DNA of 64,000 nucleotides from Gordius sp. MW1 (GCA_964036665.1 OZ038526.1:20522001-20586000), one strand, 5' to 3'; counted from the first letter of the stretch, positions 24,901-37,440 are shown. Made by a program: numbers and translations. Notes: generated by a model from the letters alone, not told the origin.

Positions 24901-27900
24901 CTAATATTAAGCAAAATGATAGATATCCTATTGAAAAAAGTAATAAAATAAAAAACATAAAAATACATCAAGAATTTTTGTAAACATAAATTACCTTGGT
25001 CACCTAATTTTTATCAATCTTTAATGTTAGGAAAAGCCTTATTCTTGTCCGCATTGTAATAAATCTTTCCAAAGGATTGGGCTTTGCGAAGCTCACATCA
25101 AGGCTCATTTGGAAAATCCGAAAAGTTTGTTGGAAAGCGAAATCGCGAGTATATTTGTCTGCTTTTTGTCATCACTTACACTACCACCAAACTAATTTTT
25201 TCATTCAAATTCATCTATGAAATTTTAAACAATTAATACTATCTGTATTGATCGTCATATTTTCATTTAGAGACTTAATTCATTAAGTATGAATAATTTT
25301 AAAAACTTGTTCTCAACATTTGAAATCACTTTAAAATATGTGGTGAAATTTGGATATATCAAGTTGTAAAGTTTAAAAATTAACTCTTTTTCAAAATGAC
25401 GACCGATTTACAGCTGTTTTATAAACCATTTCAGTTTTTAGGAAAATTGTTGTTTTTTTAAATTTCTTCAGTTATCTAATATAAAAGTTGGTGTTATAAA
25501 TATTTTTTCACAAATTGGACATGTAAACTGATTTTTAGAAGAAAAAAACTTTTATCCAAATTTGAAATAATTATTAAAATTTAAAAATTTGCCAATATCC
25601 TCAGAAGCCAAGCCCTTCAAGTGTCCCCAACCCTATTGTGGAGTTCGGCTGAGCAGAAAATCTACCCTCATAAGACATTTACTCATGCATGCCGGGGTAA
25701 AATTCTGAATTTAATTTTTTTAAATCTTAAATCATCCCCAAAATATCGCATTTCAAATTTTGATTATAACTTTTCGAAATTATTTTTGGCGAGTTGACTC
25801 AAAATTATTTAGATGGTTTTTTTATGAAACTGTTAAAAATATGATTTTCGTGAAATTGCATATATATTTGTGAATTAAGTGATGGGAATTTGAATAATTT
25901 GCAAATTAAATTTGTTATATCGCAACTTTATGTTTTGGTGTAGTTTGTTATAATCTCGTTGTTTGAAATAGTTTTTATTTCACTTGGCTATAATAAGAAA
26001 CTTTAAAGTCTAATTACTACATTGAAAATTTCCTGCAACAATTTTATTTTCTTTAAAAAAATGTATATTAGTAATAAAATTTAGAATTGAGTATTAAATT
26101 TAATTTTTTCCACAAATTTTTTCCAAATTTCTTTTGGGGTTGCTTGGCAGAAGTTGCCTTACGCATGCCCCGATTGTGGGAAATCTTTCAAGACTTGGAG
26201 CATCAAGAAAAAGCATTGCGAGGAAGAATGTCCACTTCGTCACCACGACTGCGCTCAAATGCCATCCTTGTACCCCTCAGCTGATCGACAGCAATCAGCT
26301 GTACACCCTGCAACAGCTGGGCCGGGATCAGCTGTTCATCCCAACCATCCCGGTAGGTACCTTATAAACTAAAATATAATTTCTTTCGGAGCGGACTGCT
26401 TAGTTTTGCTTTCGATATTATCAATTAATAGGTATGCAATTTATGGGCTCGCTTTTGGTTGTCCGTCCTGTCCTGTCCAAGTTGTAATTTTTGAATAATT
26501 GCCGTGGAAACTTATACGGGTTTTAAATGGCTGTGAAAACTTATGCTTCTGTAAGCGACTTTTATTTAGCTTTCGCACATAGACTAGTTTATGACCGCTG
26601 GTTGACTTCAATTTTTTCGACCTCGCCACCGAGCCCAAATTTCATTCTCATTTTTGGGCCGGACCTATTACCTTTATTTTTAATGAACTTTAAAGTTTCA
26701 TTTTAGAGCAAGTGTAGGTTATACCCATAGGTTAGATAGACTGCTTATCAATTTTAAATAAAAAAACCATTTGTCCGCCATTTTGAAATGTGCACAAACA
26801 AGGGAAGGACATATGCAACTTGTCTAGGTTGTTGCTATATATCGGATATGTTGCGAAACTCAAATTAATGCTCACCCTTGCTTACATCTAATTTGCCTGA
26901 CCCGGCCAGAGGCCAAAACTTTTGTACTTTTTTTCCCAAGTAACAACATTGGCAAATTAGGTTTTAAATAAGCTTAGTGGAATGGCAATTATTCAATCTC
27001 CCATCATTTTAAATCTCTATCAGAAGTCAGATTTGTTAAAAAAAAAGTTTCTGCCCGAACCCTTTTAAGGTCCGCCCGGCCGGGCCCGCAACCCCTAAAT
27101 ATTGTTTGTTTACGATAAATTTGCGGTTAGAATCTCGATACTTTTTGGAATGAGAATTATACCATTAGTAAATGGTGTATAGGACGATCAAATAGAAAAA
27201 GTGACCAAACCAAAAGTGACCCGAAAACGAAATACTATTCACCATAGACTTATAATATCATAGAATGCCAAACAGCTGATAATTATTCGTCGGTAAGTAT
27301 AGAAAGCGCCATTTTGAGGAGTATTCAACATAATTTATTCTTATATTTTACTTATTTTTTTGTTTTTTAATAAATTAGGCTAAAATAGGCATATTTATTT
27401 TCTTAAATATTATATGGTGGAGAAGTAAAAATACATCCGTTGTTGAGTTTTTCCCTCAAGATGGCAGATGATGTCTGAATGATTTTAATAGTAGAAATCA
27501 GCTGTTCGGCAGTCAATGGTTTTGTCGGTCTATGTACTACACTGTCTAAAAAATCTCAGACCCGCTCGAAAATCGGGTTTTTTGATTTGTTATATGACCC
27601 CGCGCCAGCGAATTTTTTTGACGCTCCGACCCGCTAGGGAAATTTGTACGCCCTGTCTTGTCCTAGATTTTTTGCCGGTTAAAATTTTTATTCATATCTA
27701 TATATGTCATTTTTAATTTTTATTTATCTATTTATTTGCTTATTTATTTATTTTGTGTGCCGCCTTAGGTATGAACAACTTACCAAACCCCTACGTCAAA
27801 TTGATTAGATTTGAAAAGGACATAAACTCATTACTTATATCACGTGGAATAATTAATGGCCGGACTTCTGCCCAAGCTGCACCACAATCAGCTGATCGAT

Positions 27901-28967
27901 GGGCCGCGCCACAAAGTGAGTTAGCCAGTCGGTCGGCCGCGGGCTGGTATGGGTTTACAATTTCCACGGCGAAATTTTATAACGCGCTCGTATTAATCGT
28001 GAGCCGGGATTCCGAAGTCTCTTAAATCTTTCTTATAGAGTTCTTGTTTAATCCATTAAAACCAACATTTTTAAATTCTTGGTCGGGCTCCATATGTATA
28101 AATACTACTCTAATGAATACTAAATTGTCTCTAACGTATGAATCACGAGGATGGAAAGCGAATCAAATTCTTAACGGTGTTTAAAATTATAACGGGGGGG
28201 GGGGGGAGTTTTGGAAACGGCAATTTGGATTTTAATTTGACTTAACCGCACTCTAACATTCATTTTCTCGCCTCCGTAGAGGACCGAGTTTTAAATAATT
28301 AAATTTTGTCTTCGTTAATTTTTTAAGCATTAGGAATGAAATATTATTATGTGATATACAGAAATGATTCAAAGCCGAGAAAAACATATTGGCCGATTAT
28401 CAATAATTATGTGATAATTAATAAATCTGGGGAAAGAGGAATATTGCCCTTAAAATTTTTATTCATTTTAATTTTTAGAATTAAATGTTTAGCCTTAGTA
28501 GCAAAAAACATTTCCCAAATTGAGATATTACACTGTGCTGTATAAGAGTATTTGTCTAATAAAATTGTTAAGGGTTTTCCTCTTTTTCGCCCTTTTAAAC
28601 AAAAATTATTTCGAGTTTTTAAAAGAACCATTTCGATGGCGACGCCATTTTTTTAACAGATGTCCCGCATGCGCCGGAAGAATTGTACTACTATCAGCTG
28701 GGCATCAAGGATCCATTTCTTCGCGCCGTCTTGATCGAAAGGGCGGAGCGATCCCTGACTCCCTCAGGACATTTCCTCGACCCCTCAGGTACATGTTGCC
28801 CCACCCCTCGGGGTCGACGAGCGGGCGTTTCTCTACCGCCCCATTATTTCCTGTGCCCTGGGTGCGGGCTCAGGTTTGGGCGCAAGCGGTCCGAAATATT
28901 TGGAAATCATTTAAGGCTAAAACATGGTTATTCAACTGAAGAAACAAACCTTCAATTGTTACATTGA
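18965..28967 (+). CDS. C2H2 zinc-finger protein, nine exons, 467 residues, seven fingers
   Basis: Exons are 18965-19082, 19532-19684, 20426-20599, 24210-24301, 25031-25148, 25605-25696, 26151-26352, 27769-27915 and 28660-28967 (TGA 28965-28967). All eight introns are GT-AG, every phase agrees, and the total is 1404 nt with no stop. Fingers lie at about residues 16-38, 125-147, 153-177, 183-205, 223-247, 253-276 (C2HC: CPDC...HCEEEC) and 429-454. TGEKP-type linkers join fingers 2-3 and 3-4, and the latter is made only by the splice 24301/25031. Fingers 3 and 5 have the Cx4C spacing. Such proteins bind DNA, and sometimes RNA, in the nucleus. Residues 40-90 (acidic) and 280-428 (Q/A/P-rich, then a non-finger region) match no domain I know. 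Met 18965 is the first in-frame start I see; an upstream exon is possible. I cannot name the ortholog. Confidence 0.9.
20114..20288. repeat. TAGTGTTGTAAAA MITE, copy 1
   Basis: A palindromic element of about 175 bp. It begins TAGTGTTGTAAAAATGG and ends in the inverse CAACACTA, with inner repeats GTCGACTAAAC, CAGACCAAAG and GGTCGACC. It lies in intron 2 of the C2H2 gene. Ends of the TAGTG type suggest a hAT MITE, but no clear 8-bp target duplication is seen at this copy. Confidence 0.8.
20806..23440. mobile_element. Foldback element with 120-130-bp tandem units in both arms
   Basis: A near-perfect inverted repeat of about 2.6 kb fills most of intron 3 of the C2H2 gene. The outer ends are TATAGTTGTTAAATTGCTAA and its inverse. 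Next inside is a zone of GCTCGAGC-type words (20840-21010 and inverted at 23240-23395). Then come about seven tandem units on the left (21250-22115), each with GTGACTCACTA, TGTTTTTCACCTTTGAAATT and TTTAGCGGTCGCCCAGGTGA, and a matching inverted array on the right (22258-22995). Some units lack the CACCTTTGAAATTAAG block. The roughly 130-bp centre has GGGTTCGGGTT words. No open frame is present. This is the architecture of Drosophila FB-like foldback transposons. Confidence 0.88.
24341..24539. repeat. TAGTGTTG MITE, copy 2
   Basis: Same family as 20114-20288, in intron 4 of the C2H2 gene. The left end is TAGTGTTGGGCTGGGTTTTG and the right end is CAGCCGTTTTTACTGCCCTA. Confidence 0.75.
26440..26640. 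repeat. Composite repeat of the GTCC and GACCGCTGGTTG families
   Basis: It starts TATGGGCTCGCTTTTGGTTG with GTCC repeats and ends TTATGACCGCTGGTTGACTT, joining two families seen separately at 2379 and 4430. It lies in intron 7 of the C2H2 gene. The rest of that intron (26640-27768) shows only a CCCGAACCC/CCGGCCGGGCCC stretch near 27050, like the ends of the element at 60902-62423. Confidence 0.5.
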
Positions 28968-29515
28968 TAGATATTATGTTAAATTATAGATTTGAAAACT
29001 GTGCATAAAACAAAAAAAACTGTGCAAAACATGAATTCGAGTTACTTTTAATGAAATGTGAATTAACCTTTGGGGGTTTTTTTAATAGCCAGGAAAAAAT
29101 TAAAAAATGTTAAGTTTTTTCAATAAAATACGCTATGTTTTTTTATGCCAAGTATTTTAATCAGAATGCTGATTAATTTAAAAATACTAAGTTTCATTAG
29201 GATAAATATAAATAATGATTTTCTTTAGTCCCAAAGGGCTCAGTTACTATAATAGGTTTAATCAAAATGTCTATATTTTTTAAGTAATACTAATACAAAG
29301 TATTTCTTTGCACATAATATTTTTGATTTTATTTATTTGACGTAAAAACTTTATAAAAACGCAGTGTTAAATTGTAAAAATATAAGATCGGATATAAAAC
29401 AAAATAAAAAAATTATAATTCACAACCGTCGCATGTGTCGTCTATTAAAAGTGGGCAGCTGTCGGCCAGGGATTTAAAATTGTACTTTGCTATAAAAATA
29501 CCAATTTTTGTTTAA
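28968..29515. other. 3' flank of the C2H2 gene
   Basis: AT-rich sequence after the stop codon, with an AATAAA near 29122 that could be the polyadenylation signal. No other feature is visible before the TTAA at 29512. Confidence 0.4.
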
Positions 29516-30066
29516 CCCTCGAGAGCATTCCTGAAAATCCCGAACGCGAGAGCATTCGTGGGGTATGTTTGGCCCCATTTTTTAACTTCTTATAACTATA
29601 GAATTATTAATAGAGATTATCTCAGATTTTGAATATATGTTTGTGAAGGACTCTTAGATGATGGTTTAAATTGTTATAAATAATTAAACAATATTACAAA
29701 AATTATTGCCATTTTTCTGTAGTCATATTATTTTTTTTAATTTCGATGCCTGGTCTCATTTTACTAACATCATATACTATAAAATGAATCAAAATTAAAT
29801 GATTTTTCATTAAAAGAAAGTCGGAAATGCATAAAAAATATAATTGCACAAACATATGATGATAAAAAAATAAAAATATTTATTCGTGGGGTACACAGGA
29901 CCCCTGTGACCAAAAAGATGCTATATTTTAAAAAGTAGTAGGCCAAAAGTTACAAAATTTTCCCCTAATTTAGTTCCTGGTAAAATATTAGACTACTGAA
30001 AAGGCCAGATCAATTCGTCTTTAAACGCGTTTTATATTTGTTTATAACTATCGTGGGGTCCGAGGG
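29516..30066. mobile_element. piggyBac-like non-autonomous element
   Basis: TTAA flanks both sides (29512-29515 and 30067-30070) and the ends are CCCTCG...CGAGGG. Subterminal ATTCGTGGGGT repeats occur near both ends and inside (29547, 29882, 30049). TTAA duplication with CCC-type ends is the signature of piggyBac elements. About 550 bp, with no transposase. Confidence 0.7.
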
Positions 30067-30092
30067 TTAATAAAAAATTCGTAGAATATTAA

Positions 30093-30720
30093 GAGGGCGG
30101 GCAGCGACGGCTGATTTCTTTGAAAAGCTTATGGGCGGCCAGACCAAAAGTCCCAGAGCACGAGGGAACGATAAGTGTAAAGATATTAGATGGTAGGAGG
30201 GTTTGGTATTTTACCGTTTTGCGATCTTCAGTGAGGGTCAGAGCGTTGTAGTTCTGGTTAGAGGGGGCGAAAATGTCTATGCAGGTGAAATCCCATTAAA
30301 GGGGTAGACCATTTTGCCAAGTTATCAGGGTAGAGCCCTCTGGTCGCATCCTACCTTCCAACGAAAGGTCTGACTCTGACGGCTTTAAAAGGACGGCATC
30401 TTTTTTCAAAGCGGCTTGGATAAGGCTATTAACGCTTTTGTGCCTTATGTATTTAAATTTATTGTAAAGGCAGTGTAGGGGGAGGGGGTGCCTTGCTAAA
30501 TGTCTACCTTCTGGTAGAAATTGCGGCAGGAATATTTCTTTGAATAGGGATTTCCTAGTTTGAGAGCGATGGAGTATGCTAGCTCTGGGTCCTCCAGCAT
30601 CAATCCAGAAAGTGCGCTAGGATAAGCTTCTAGCCACTCGTGACCCTATCCGTCAAAAAAGATTTAAGGTTGAATGCTGGCGGGCGTCGCAACTCGATAA
30701 GAGGTAATCAACGGAGCCCG
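30093..30720 (-). pseudogene. Retroelement C-terminal domain remnant (LINE-type RT-associated, nuclease-like)
   Basis: The minus strand encodes LHCLYNKFKYIRHKSVNSLI, then RMRPEGSTLITWQNG, then WDFTCIDIFAPSNQNYNALT and a C-terminal stretch ending at a stop near 30094. This is the pattern R-P-D/E-G...W..G..L.WD.TC.D.AP found at the C-terminal end of many invertebrate reverse-transcriptase proteins. It has an in-frame stop between NGLPL and WDFTC, and the upstream part (30720-30480) needs a frame change, so it is dead. The exact retroelement clade is uncertain. Confidence 0.6.
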
Positions 30721-30759
30721 ATACGAGGTGGAGCCAAAAGTGCTGAATTTGATATTAAC

Positions 30760-31340
30760 CATTGCTTCTAGAGTGTTTCTCATAAAGTTTTGCTTTTTTA
30801 AAATCTCTTACACTAAAATAGCTGATGAGGAACGAAAGCAGTGTTGAATTTTGGAGATATTAAAATATTTTTAATGATGTAAAATGCGTGATGTTTTGGG
30901 AGGGCATTGAGAATTTCTATCTTCGAGGTAAGGGTTGCTAAGTGACTATGCAGAAACTATTAAGGCGATTTGGCCACCTATTGGAGAGCCTAGATGAATA
31001 AAACTCTTCATCTGAAATATCTCGCATTTAGAGATATTCATATCCCTATCTTTTTTAGCATGTGACGAAAGATAGGGTTACGTATGGTCAAATAAGTCTC
31101 TAATTAAAATTTCGTGTAGATAGCGCTAACTAGAGAATACTTCTAAGTTATTTGCGGCACTCCAAAAAAAGATTATTATAAGCTTCTTACAAGTATTATG
31201 ATTTCCGTCACCGTGACAAACATGTCTCTTCTCGTCAATTTAAAAGAGTTATAGATTTTTATTTTTTTCACGGTATAAGGTAGAGCAAAATTTAGTCGTG
31301 CGAGACTTTTTTAAATTAAATTGACATCCCCGATAAAGTG
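30760..31340. other. No feature recognised
   Basis: Mixed-composition intergenic sequence. I see no reading frame, repeat end or RNA gene here. Confidence 0.4.
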
Positions 31341-31462
31341 TAAGGGCTTGTCTTAATATCGGATTTTAACGCGCAGCGAAAATCGTCATACGTGTTTTAA
31401 CATATCCGTGTCTTAATATCCGATTTACAGCAGATTTCGATTTTAGACGCATAACATAACGG

Positions 31463-31751
31463 CCAATGTTACACGATCCAAATTTTTGTACTGTTTAAGC
31501 AATCTGACATTCCATTTTCTTATTCGATCCAAAGAAAGTAATTATGTATCTTGAACCTAAAAAGACTTAACCCTAACCCTACAAAACCTGCCCTTGCGAG
31601 ACCAAAATCACAATATGAAAACGTGAGTAAGAAATTTTGTTTATTTCATGCGAAAAACACAAATCGGCGCTTCGTAATTTTTTGGATCGAATAAGAAAAT
31701 GGAAAATGAAATCGCTTATACAGTACAAGAATTTGGATCGTGTAACATTGG
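31463..31751. repeat. MITE inside the Harbinger-like element
   Basis: Terminal inverted repeats of about 60 bp begin CCAATGTTACACGATCCAAA and end in the inverse TTTGGATCGTGTAACATTGG. The inner part has TTCTTATTCGATCC and its inverse. No coding sequence. Confidence 0.8.
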
Positions 31752-32039
31752 TCTAAAGCGATTTTGTAGGATGCAACATTTTTCGTAAGCTTAAATGTTA
31801 TATGAATTTTGAGTTTTTAGGTATCAGCAAAGTTTATATTTGATCAAAAGCGTTGAAAAGAATAAAATTATATGGTGTGAAGGTATGATTGAGTTTGAGA
31901 TGAAAAAATGTTGTGATAATTTAGCCAAAGATTGTAATATGCCTGGTATTTAAACATTAAATTATATATAGCTGTTTATTAGTTGCAAATCAAGGTGGAA
32001 AACACTAAAATCAGGGAGTAGAGGGGGAAAACTTTTAAA

Positions 32040-32192
32040 ATGAATAACATTATATTTGTGGAAAAGGTTTTTGATGAAACTCCCACCACAAGTACCTTAG
32101 ATGATCTTGACAAAGAAAATAGACCTTGTAACAAAAGAAATCTGTTTGTTAATCAACTTAATAGACTGATTGATATAGAAGAGGCTAAATGA
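32040..32192 (+). CDS. Small open frame in the Harbinger-like element, 50 residues
   Basis: ATG at 32040, TGA at 32190-32192. The product is charged, with a DDLDKENRP stretch in the middle. It could be the last exon of a MADF/Myb-type accessory protein of the element, but the domain itself is not visible. Confidence 0.3.
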   Translation: MNNIIFVEKVFDETPTTSTLDDLDKENRPCNKRNLFVNQLNRLIDIEEAK

Positions 32193-33282
32193 TTAAAAGA
32201 ATAAGATCCTGTTTATTATTATTTAAATCTATTTTGCCAGATTTTCCTTATCTTGATGTAATGACAAAAAACAATATAAAGAATTTATCATGAAAATACA
32301 ATGTTTATGTTTGTATATTGTATATAATATGAATGAATATTTTTTAATAAAATTTCTATAATGGTGTACAAACTATTGGCTTTGTAAATTTAATAATATT
32401 TGAATATATTTTGAAAGTGTTAAAAATCCAGATAATTTTTCATTATATATTAAAATTAGTCTTTTTATAGTAGTTTATTAGATCTATTTTGCCAGATTTA
32501 CAATCTCTTGATGTAATGGCAAAACAACAATGTAAAAAATTTGTTATGTTTATACTTTGTTTGTACATATATATTAGCCAATATATTGATAATTTATTAA
32601 AATTTATTAAGTCTATCTTGTTGCACATTTAAATTAATAGTAGACAACATAAATTTTATTCAAATCATAAAAATAACAAACATCAAGGCAAATTAAAATA
32701 ATTTGAATATAAATTTCTTGGCTTGGAATTTTCAATAGGTGTTTAAAAGTGATCTTGCCTCTTGTAAAGGAGTGCAACCTATCTGCTACTTGCCTATATG
32801 TATATTGTGTAGGAATGCTCCTCTTCTCAGCTTTTTGACACTTTATAAATCTAAATGGAAATACTATAATATTAATTATTATACTCTAATCCAATCTGAC
32901 ACTGCACAATGATGTGAATTGACCTTAACTATGGCACCAAAACTTCTTCAATAATGCTATTGCACTCCTTGAAGATCTAAAACTATACTGGTGGATTAAC
33001 TTTGGATTTATAATGCAATATATCTTTAACAATTTTACTAAGTAATAGAATGTTGAAGGAAATATTCAAGTTGAAAAAGATTTTGCTCACTACTATCATT
33101 ATCATCAAAAATGTCATTATATTCTCCAATATATCATATTTTTATTTCTACTACTTGGTTTTAATAATCAACTAAGTAAATTAAATGATAACATTCGAGA
33201 TTGAAGTATGAACATGAATCCGATATATGGACAAAAATAAATTCGCGCATTTTAAATCTGAATCCGATATTAAGACAAGCCC

Positions 33283-34800
33283 TAATGGAGCAAAAAATGA
33301 TAATATATAAACTTAATATTTTCGGAAATGCGTCTTAAATTTTCCTTTAATAAAGAAATGAACTTTAACCTCCCAGCGAACAAGCTAGTAAACATATATC
33401 GCTCAAAATTTTGCTCTATGTCTACATGCTAACCTAGCTTAACTTTCTCGGAATTTTAAATACACACATTTGTTTTTCCTCAAATTTTTAAGCTAGTCGC
33501 CTCTCTTTCTATTAAACTGTAAGACAAGTGGTGCATCAAAAATAAAAAACCATACATTTTAATAGGAACCCAGCATACTAACAGCCAATATTTTTGTTTT
33601 AACAAGTTTGCCAAGGAGGTAGTGTTGTAAAAACGGCTGGGTTTTGTGTGGTCGACCTTTAGTTTAGCTAAAACTACCGGTCTACTCTAGACTGTTTTCA
33701 AATTTCGACTAAGTTTAAAGGTCGACTAATAAAAACGGACCAAAACCTTTGGTGTGTTTAAGGCCAACTGCGAAACAAAACCCAGCCGTTTTTACCACAC
33801 AAGAGGTCATCCGTGGTCAAAAAATTCCTAACAAATGTTAAGAACTTACCTGACAAAGGCTTTCAAGTTATCTACTATGTGAAATGTACCCTGGAATATT
33901 GAGGAGTTCTGTAAAAAGATAAGAATTGGTTTTTATGAAAATAAAAATTCGATATTTAAGCGTCGTTTATATAGTTAGTGGCCTGAATTATTTCTATGCC
34001 TTGTTTATGATGACTAAAAAAGCTATTTTAATTGCTTTGCAATTTTTGGGGTCGTTTTTGGTTGTCCGTCCTGTCCGCCCGTCGAGTCCAACTTTTAATA
34101 TTTAATTGCTTTAAAATCTCGTATGGCGTTGCAATCGACTAAAATTTATAAGCTCAAAATCATTTTCTTCTAAAAAGGGCCAAATATAGGAAAATCTCAA
34201 AAATTGTATGTAATTTGTTTCGATTCAGATTCTTTATTGATTATTTGTTTCGATTCAGATTAAATATTTTTAATATCACAAAATGTAGATTAAACGTACA
34301 AATATTTTGTTTTTGTAATTTGGAACGATAAAAATATAATCAATTTATTGGAACAAAAATTGATCTCGTAAATTTTTATAATAAGAAGGAATGAATGCGT
34401 TTTAAACAGATAAAAATAACTATAATTCGTAGATGATTTTTTTATTTCTTAATTTAGCCTTTTAATAGCTTTTGATGTGCCAGTTTAACTCGCGATATCT
34501 AAAAACAAAAATATCACGGTTACTCGGCACAAACCAGAGTACCAGCGATATAAAAATCCTTTTTAACCTAGTAATAGGGGTAATAAAAAAACGTTGAGAA
34601 TGGGTGGAACACCACAGTATGTAACCTATAAAAAATTAAAATCTTGTTTTTGGTTCACTATGTTAAGAGGTAGTGTAATATCTGATTTAGTAAATCTCTT
34701 CATGCTCGCCCATGCGAAAAACAATTAATTTTAAAATAAATACAATTTTTGCAGGACTATTTCATTTTTGCAGTTTTTACTAATCAATTCTCATATGTCA
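33283..34800. other. AT-rich intergenic stretch with one MITE
   Basis: Apart from the TAGTGTTG MITE at 33620-33800, a GTCC-family sequence at 34046-34095 and a direct repeat of ATTTGTTTCGATTCAGATT at about 34213-34262, I see nothing here. Confidence 0.5.
33620..33800. repeat. TAGTGTTGTAAAAACGG MITE, copy 3
   Basis: The left end is TAGTGTTGTAAAAACGGCTG and the right end is CAGCCGTTTTTACCACA. The flanks CAAGGAGG (left) and CAAGAGGT (right) are similar but not identical, a possible degraded 8-bp target duplication. Confidence 0.75.
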
Positions 34801-34965
34801 TTAATTAATAGAGCTTTTAAAGTTCATCTTAGATATGAACTAGTTCCAGTTCATAATTCAATTTGAAAAAAAATATTAGTTCAAGTTCAAGTTCATATTT
34901 TTTCAAAAGTAACTAGTTCAAGTTCAAGTTCATTTTGAAAAAAAACGAACTAGTTCAGTTCTTAG

Positions 34966-36980
34966 TTTTCTATACTTAAATAAGTATAGATTTAACGAAT
35001 GATCCTCCCTCAGTGAGGGAGAATGTATTTTATAGGATTCGTAACCACTAATATATTTTTCCCAATTTTATTTCCACAAAACAAATCTTTTATTATTAAT
35101 TTTACAAACAATTCCTTCTTTTAATAGTGGGAATAATAATGATGATCGTTGACGTAAATAGGTAAACAATACAATAACGATCGGGGGTTGATTGAAGATG
35201 AAAATATGTAAACAATACCATCACGATCGGGGGGGGGGATTATAACAAACAAACGCGTTAGGACTGCGTGACAATAAATTTGAATAGTCATACAACTAGC
35301 AAGGGGAGGGTAATAAAACTAAAAGGGTAGTTGAACAAGCCAAGAATAGTAATTAAAACACGAAAGGGGGGAAGAAAAATAGCCATATCATAAAACTAGA
35401 ACTAAGCAACCAAAACTGGATAAAACCAAAATTAAGAGGGGATTGGCGTTATGCCACACCTTACCCTTTACTAAATAACAAACTTGATCTTTACGTATTT
35501 CTGGCAATTTTGTAATCTCCGTATTCATACTTTTTGACATTGACCTTGACATAAACATTGACCATGATATTGACCTTGACCTAGATATTGACCTCGATAT
35601 TGACATTGACCTCGATATTGACATTGACACTACTTTCCGAAAACCAAAGATACGGATTATACCGTTCCTTAAAAATTCCAAGGATGACTCAAAGAGTTCA
35701 GAACCTTATATACCCTAGGATGACTCAAAGAGTTCAGAGCCTCAATACTCGGTTTAGTAGTTCAATTGGTAACCAAAAATCTCCGTCATTTCCTTCCTCC
35801 AAAATATTCATACAAGCCACTTTACAAAAAAATGTCATTTCCTTCCTTCCAAATATCAATATAATTCACTTTACAAAAATTGTCGTTTACTTCGCCCTAA
35901 TATAATCCACTTTACAAAAATCGCTCGCTTTTTTCCCTTTCATAAAATCATGCTTACATTGCCAATAATATTCAACTAAACGGGGGGGGGGGGTTTGGTT
36001 TAACATTGTTTAATAACAATAATTTAAGTAGCACAATAATAATTTAGGCTTCTATTTAAATAATTTGTTTTCAGTGTGTGTACATCTTACCAGATCTGAC
36101 GCATTTTCATTGAATATCTGTTTCAAGATGATCGAATGGTTTAAGAATTTTTCATACCTTCCCTGAATATTGTCATTAGAATTTTCAGAATTTTTAATTT
36201 TCATAGAATATCGCGTGGTTCATGGAATATCGCGTGGTTCATAGAATATACCACCTGAATATTGCCATTAGAATTTTCAGAACTCCTTCATTGAATATAA
36301 TTTAAGTGGCACATTCAGAATTTGGCCGCCATCTGTCCACCGACATATTGGAATTTCCATTGTATTATGTTTGCGGGGTAGCCAGTTGTTCTAATGAATT
36401 GAGTAACGAATACAAGGAATTAATTAGAAATCTCATCTTTAATTCACGACTTGTTCGGGATTCCATTATCCACGTATCTGACACCAATTTTCTATACTTA
36501 AATAAGTATAGATTTAACGAATGATCCTCCCTCAGTGAGCGAGAATCTATTTTATAGGATTCGTAACCACTAATATATTTTTCCCAATTTTATTTCCACA
36601 AAACAAATCTTTTATTATTAATTTTACAAACAATTCCTTCTTTTAATAGTGGGAATAATAATGATGATCGTTGAGGTAAATAGGTAAACAATACAATAAC
36701 GATCGGGGGTTGATTGAAGATGAAAATATGTAAACAATACCATCACGATCGGGGAGGGGGATTATAACAAACAAACGCGTTAGGACTGCGTGACAATAAA
36801 TTTGAATAGTCATACAACTAGCAAGGGGAGGGTAATAAAACTAAAAGGGTAATTGAACAAGCCAAGAATAGTAATTAAAACACGAAAGGGGGGAAGAAAA
36901 ATAGCCATATCATAAAATTAGAACTAAGCAACCAAAACTGGATAAAACCAAAATTAAGAGGGGATTGGCGTTATGCCACA
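34966..36980 (-). mobile_element. Short non-autonomous LTR retrotransposon
   Basis: Two 493-bp direct LTRs (34966-35458 and 36488-36980) flank a 1029-bp interior. On the minus strand the LTR begins TGTGGCATAACGCCAATCCC. A tRNA-Leu-like primer site TTGGTGTCAGATACGTG lies next to the right LTR, and a polypurine tract next to the left. A 5-bp target duplication with one mismatch (CTTAG at 34961-34965, CTTTG at 36981-36985) flanks it. There is no gag or pol, so it must have depended on a helper element. The LTRs are very similar, so it is young. Confidence 0.9.
35535..35632. repeat. GATATTGACCTTGACC-type simple repeat
   Basis: About sixteen degenerate 6-bp units TTGACC/TTGACA inside the short LTR element. 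On the minus strand they give a serine/arginine/methionine-rich frame (SISRSMSISRS), a by-product of the repeat. Confidence 0.8.
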
Positions 36981-37440
36981 CTTTGTTCAAATTTTATAAA
37001 ATGAATTAGTTCAAGTTCAGTTTATAGTTCAGTTCATTTTTTTAATATTATAAAATTTTAATCCGATCCAAGGGGTCTTTGATAAACGTTTTATCTGATC
37101 CAAAATCAGTTTTTAAATCTAAGTTTAGTCCGCAATATTAAAATTCTATGAAACAAATTTTTATTGATTGTTGAGTTTAATTAATTAAACTTATTATTGT
37201 TTAATTTAAATTAGAAATAGTCCATTATAAAATCTAATTTAATAAAATTTTAGCTTTTTTATACAAACTAAATCAGCTATATAATTTTGAAAAACAATTC
37301 AATGTGTAAAACTTTTATTTTTCATTTCAAACAATATAATATATATAATTACAATTGATAATAGAATAAGGGGGAAGTAGATGGGAATTAATCTTGAATA
37401 AAATATTATTTTCAAAATTATCTTTTAATAAAAAAGAACT

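Larger units (their letters stand above)
31344..33282. mobile_element. Harbinger-like DNA element with 22-bp perfect terminal inverted repeats
   Basis: Both ends read GGGCTTGTCTTAATATCGGA plus TT inward, and TAA flanks both sides (31341-31343 and 33283-33285), fitting the 3-bp TWA target duplication of PIF/Harbinger. A 50-codon frame at 32040-32192 (starts MNNIIFVEKVFDE, ends LIDIEEAK) may be the tail of an element protein. No DDE transposase remains. A 291-bp relative lies at 49624-49914, and a further inverted-repeat element (31463-31751) is inserted near the left end. Confidence 0.75.

Noticed and set aside
28336-28631. Overlapping frames on both strands before the last C2H2 exon
   Set aside because: They lie in intron 8, outside the consistent splice model, and show no known domain.
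35388-35681. Serine/arginine-rich minus-strand frame
   Set aside because: It is produced by the TTGACC simple repeat inside the short LTR element.
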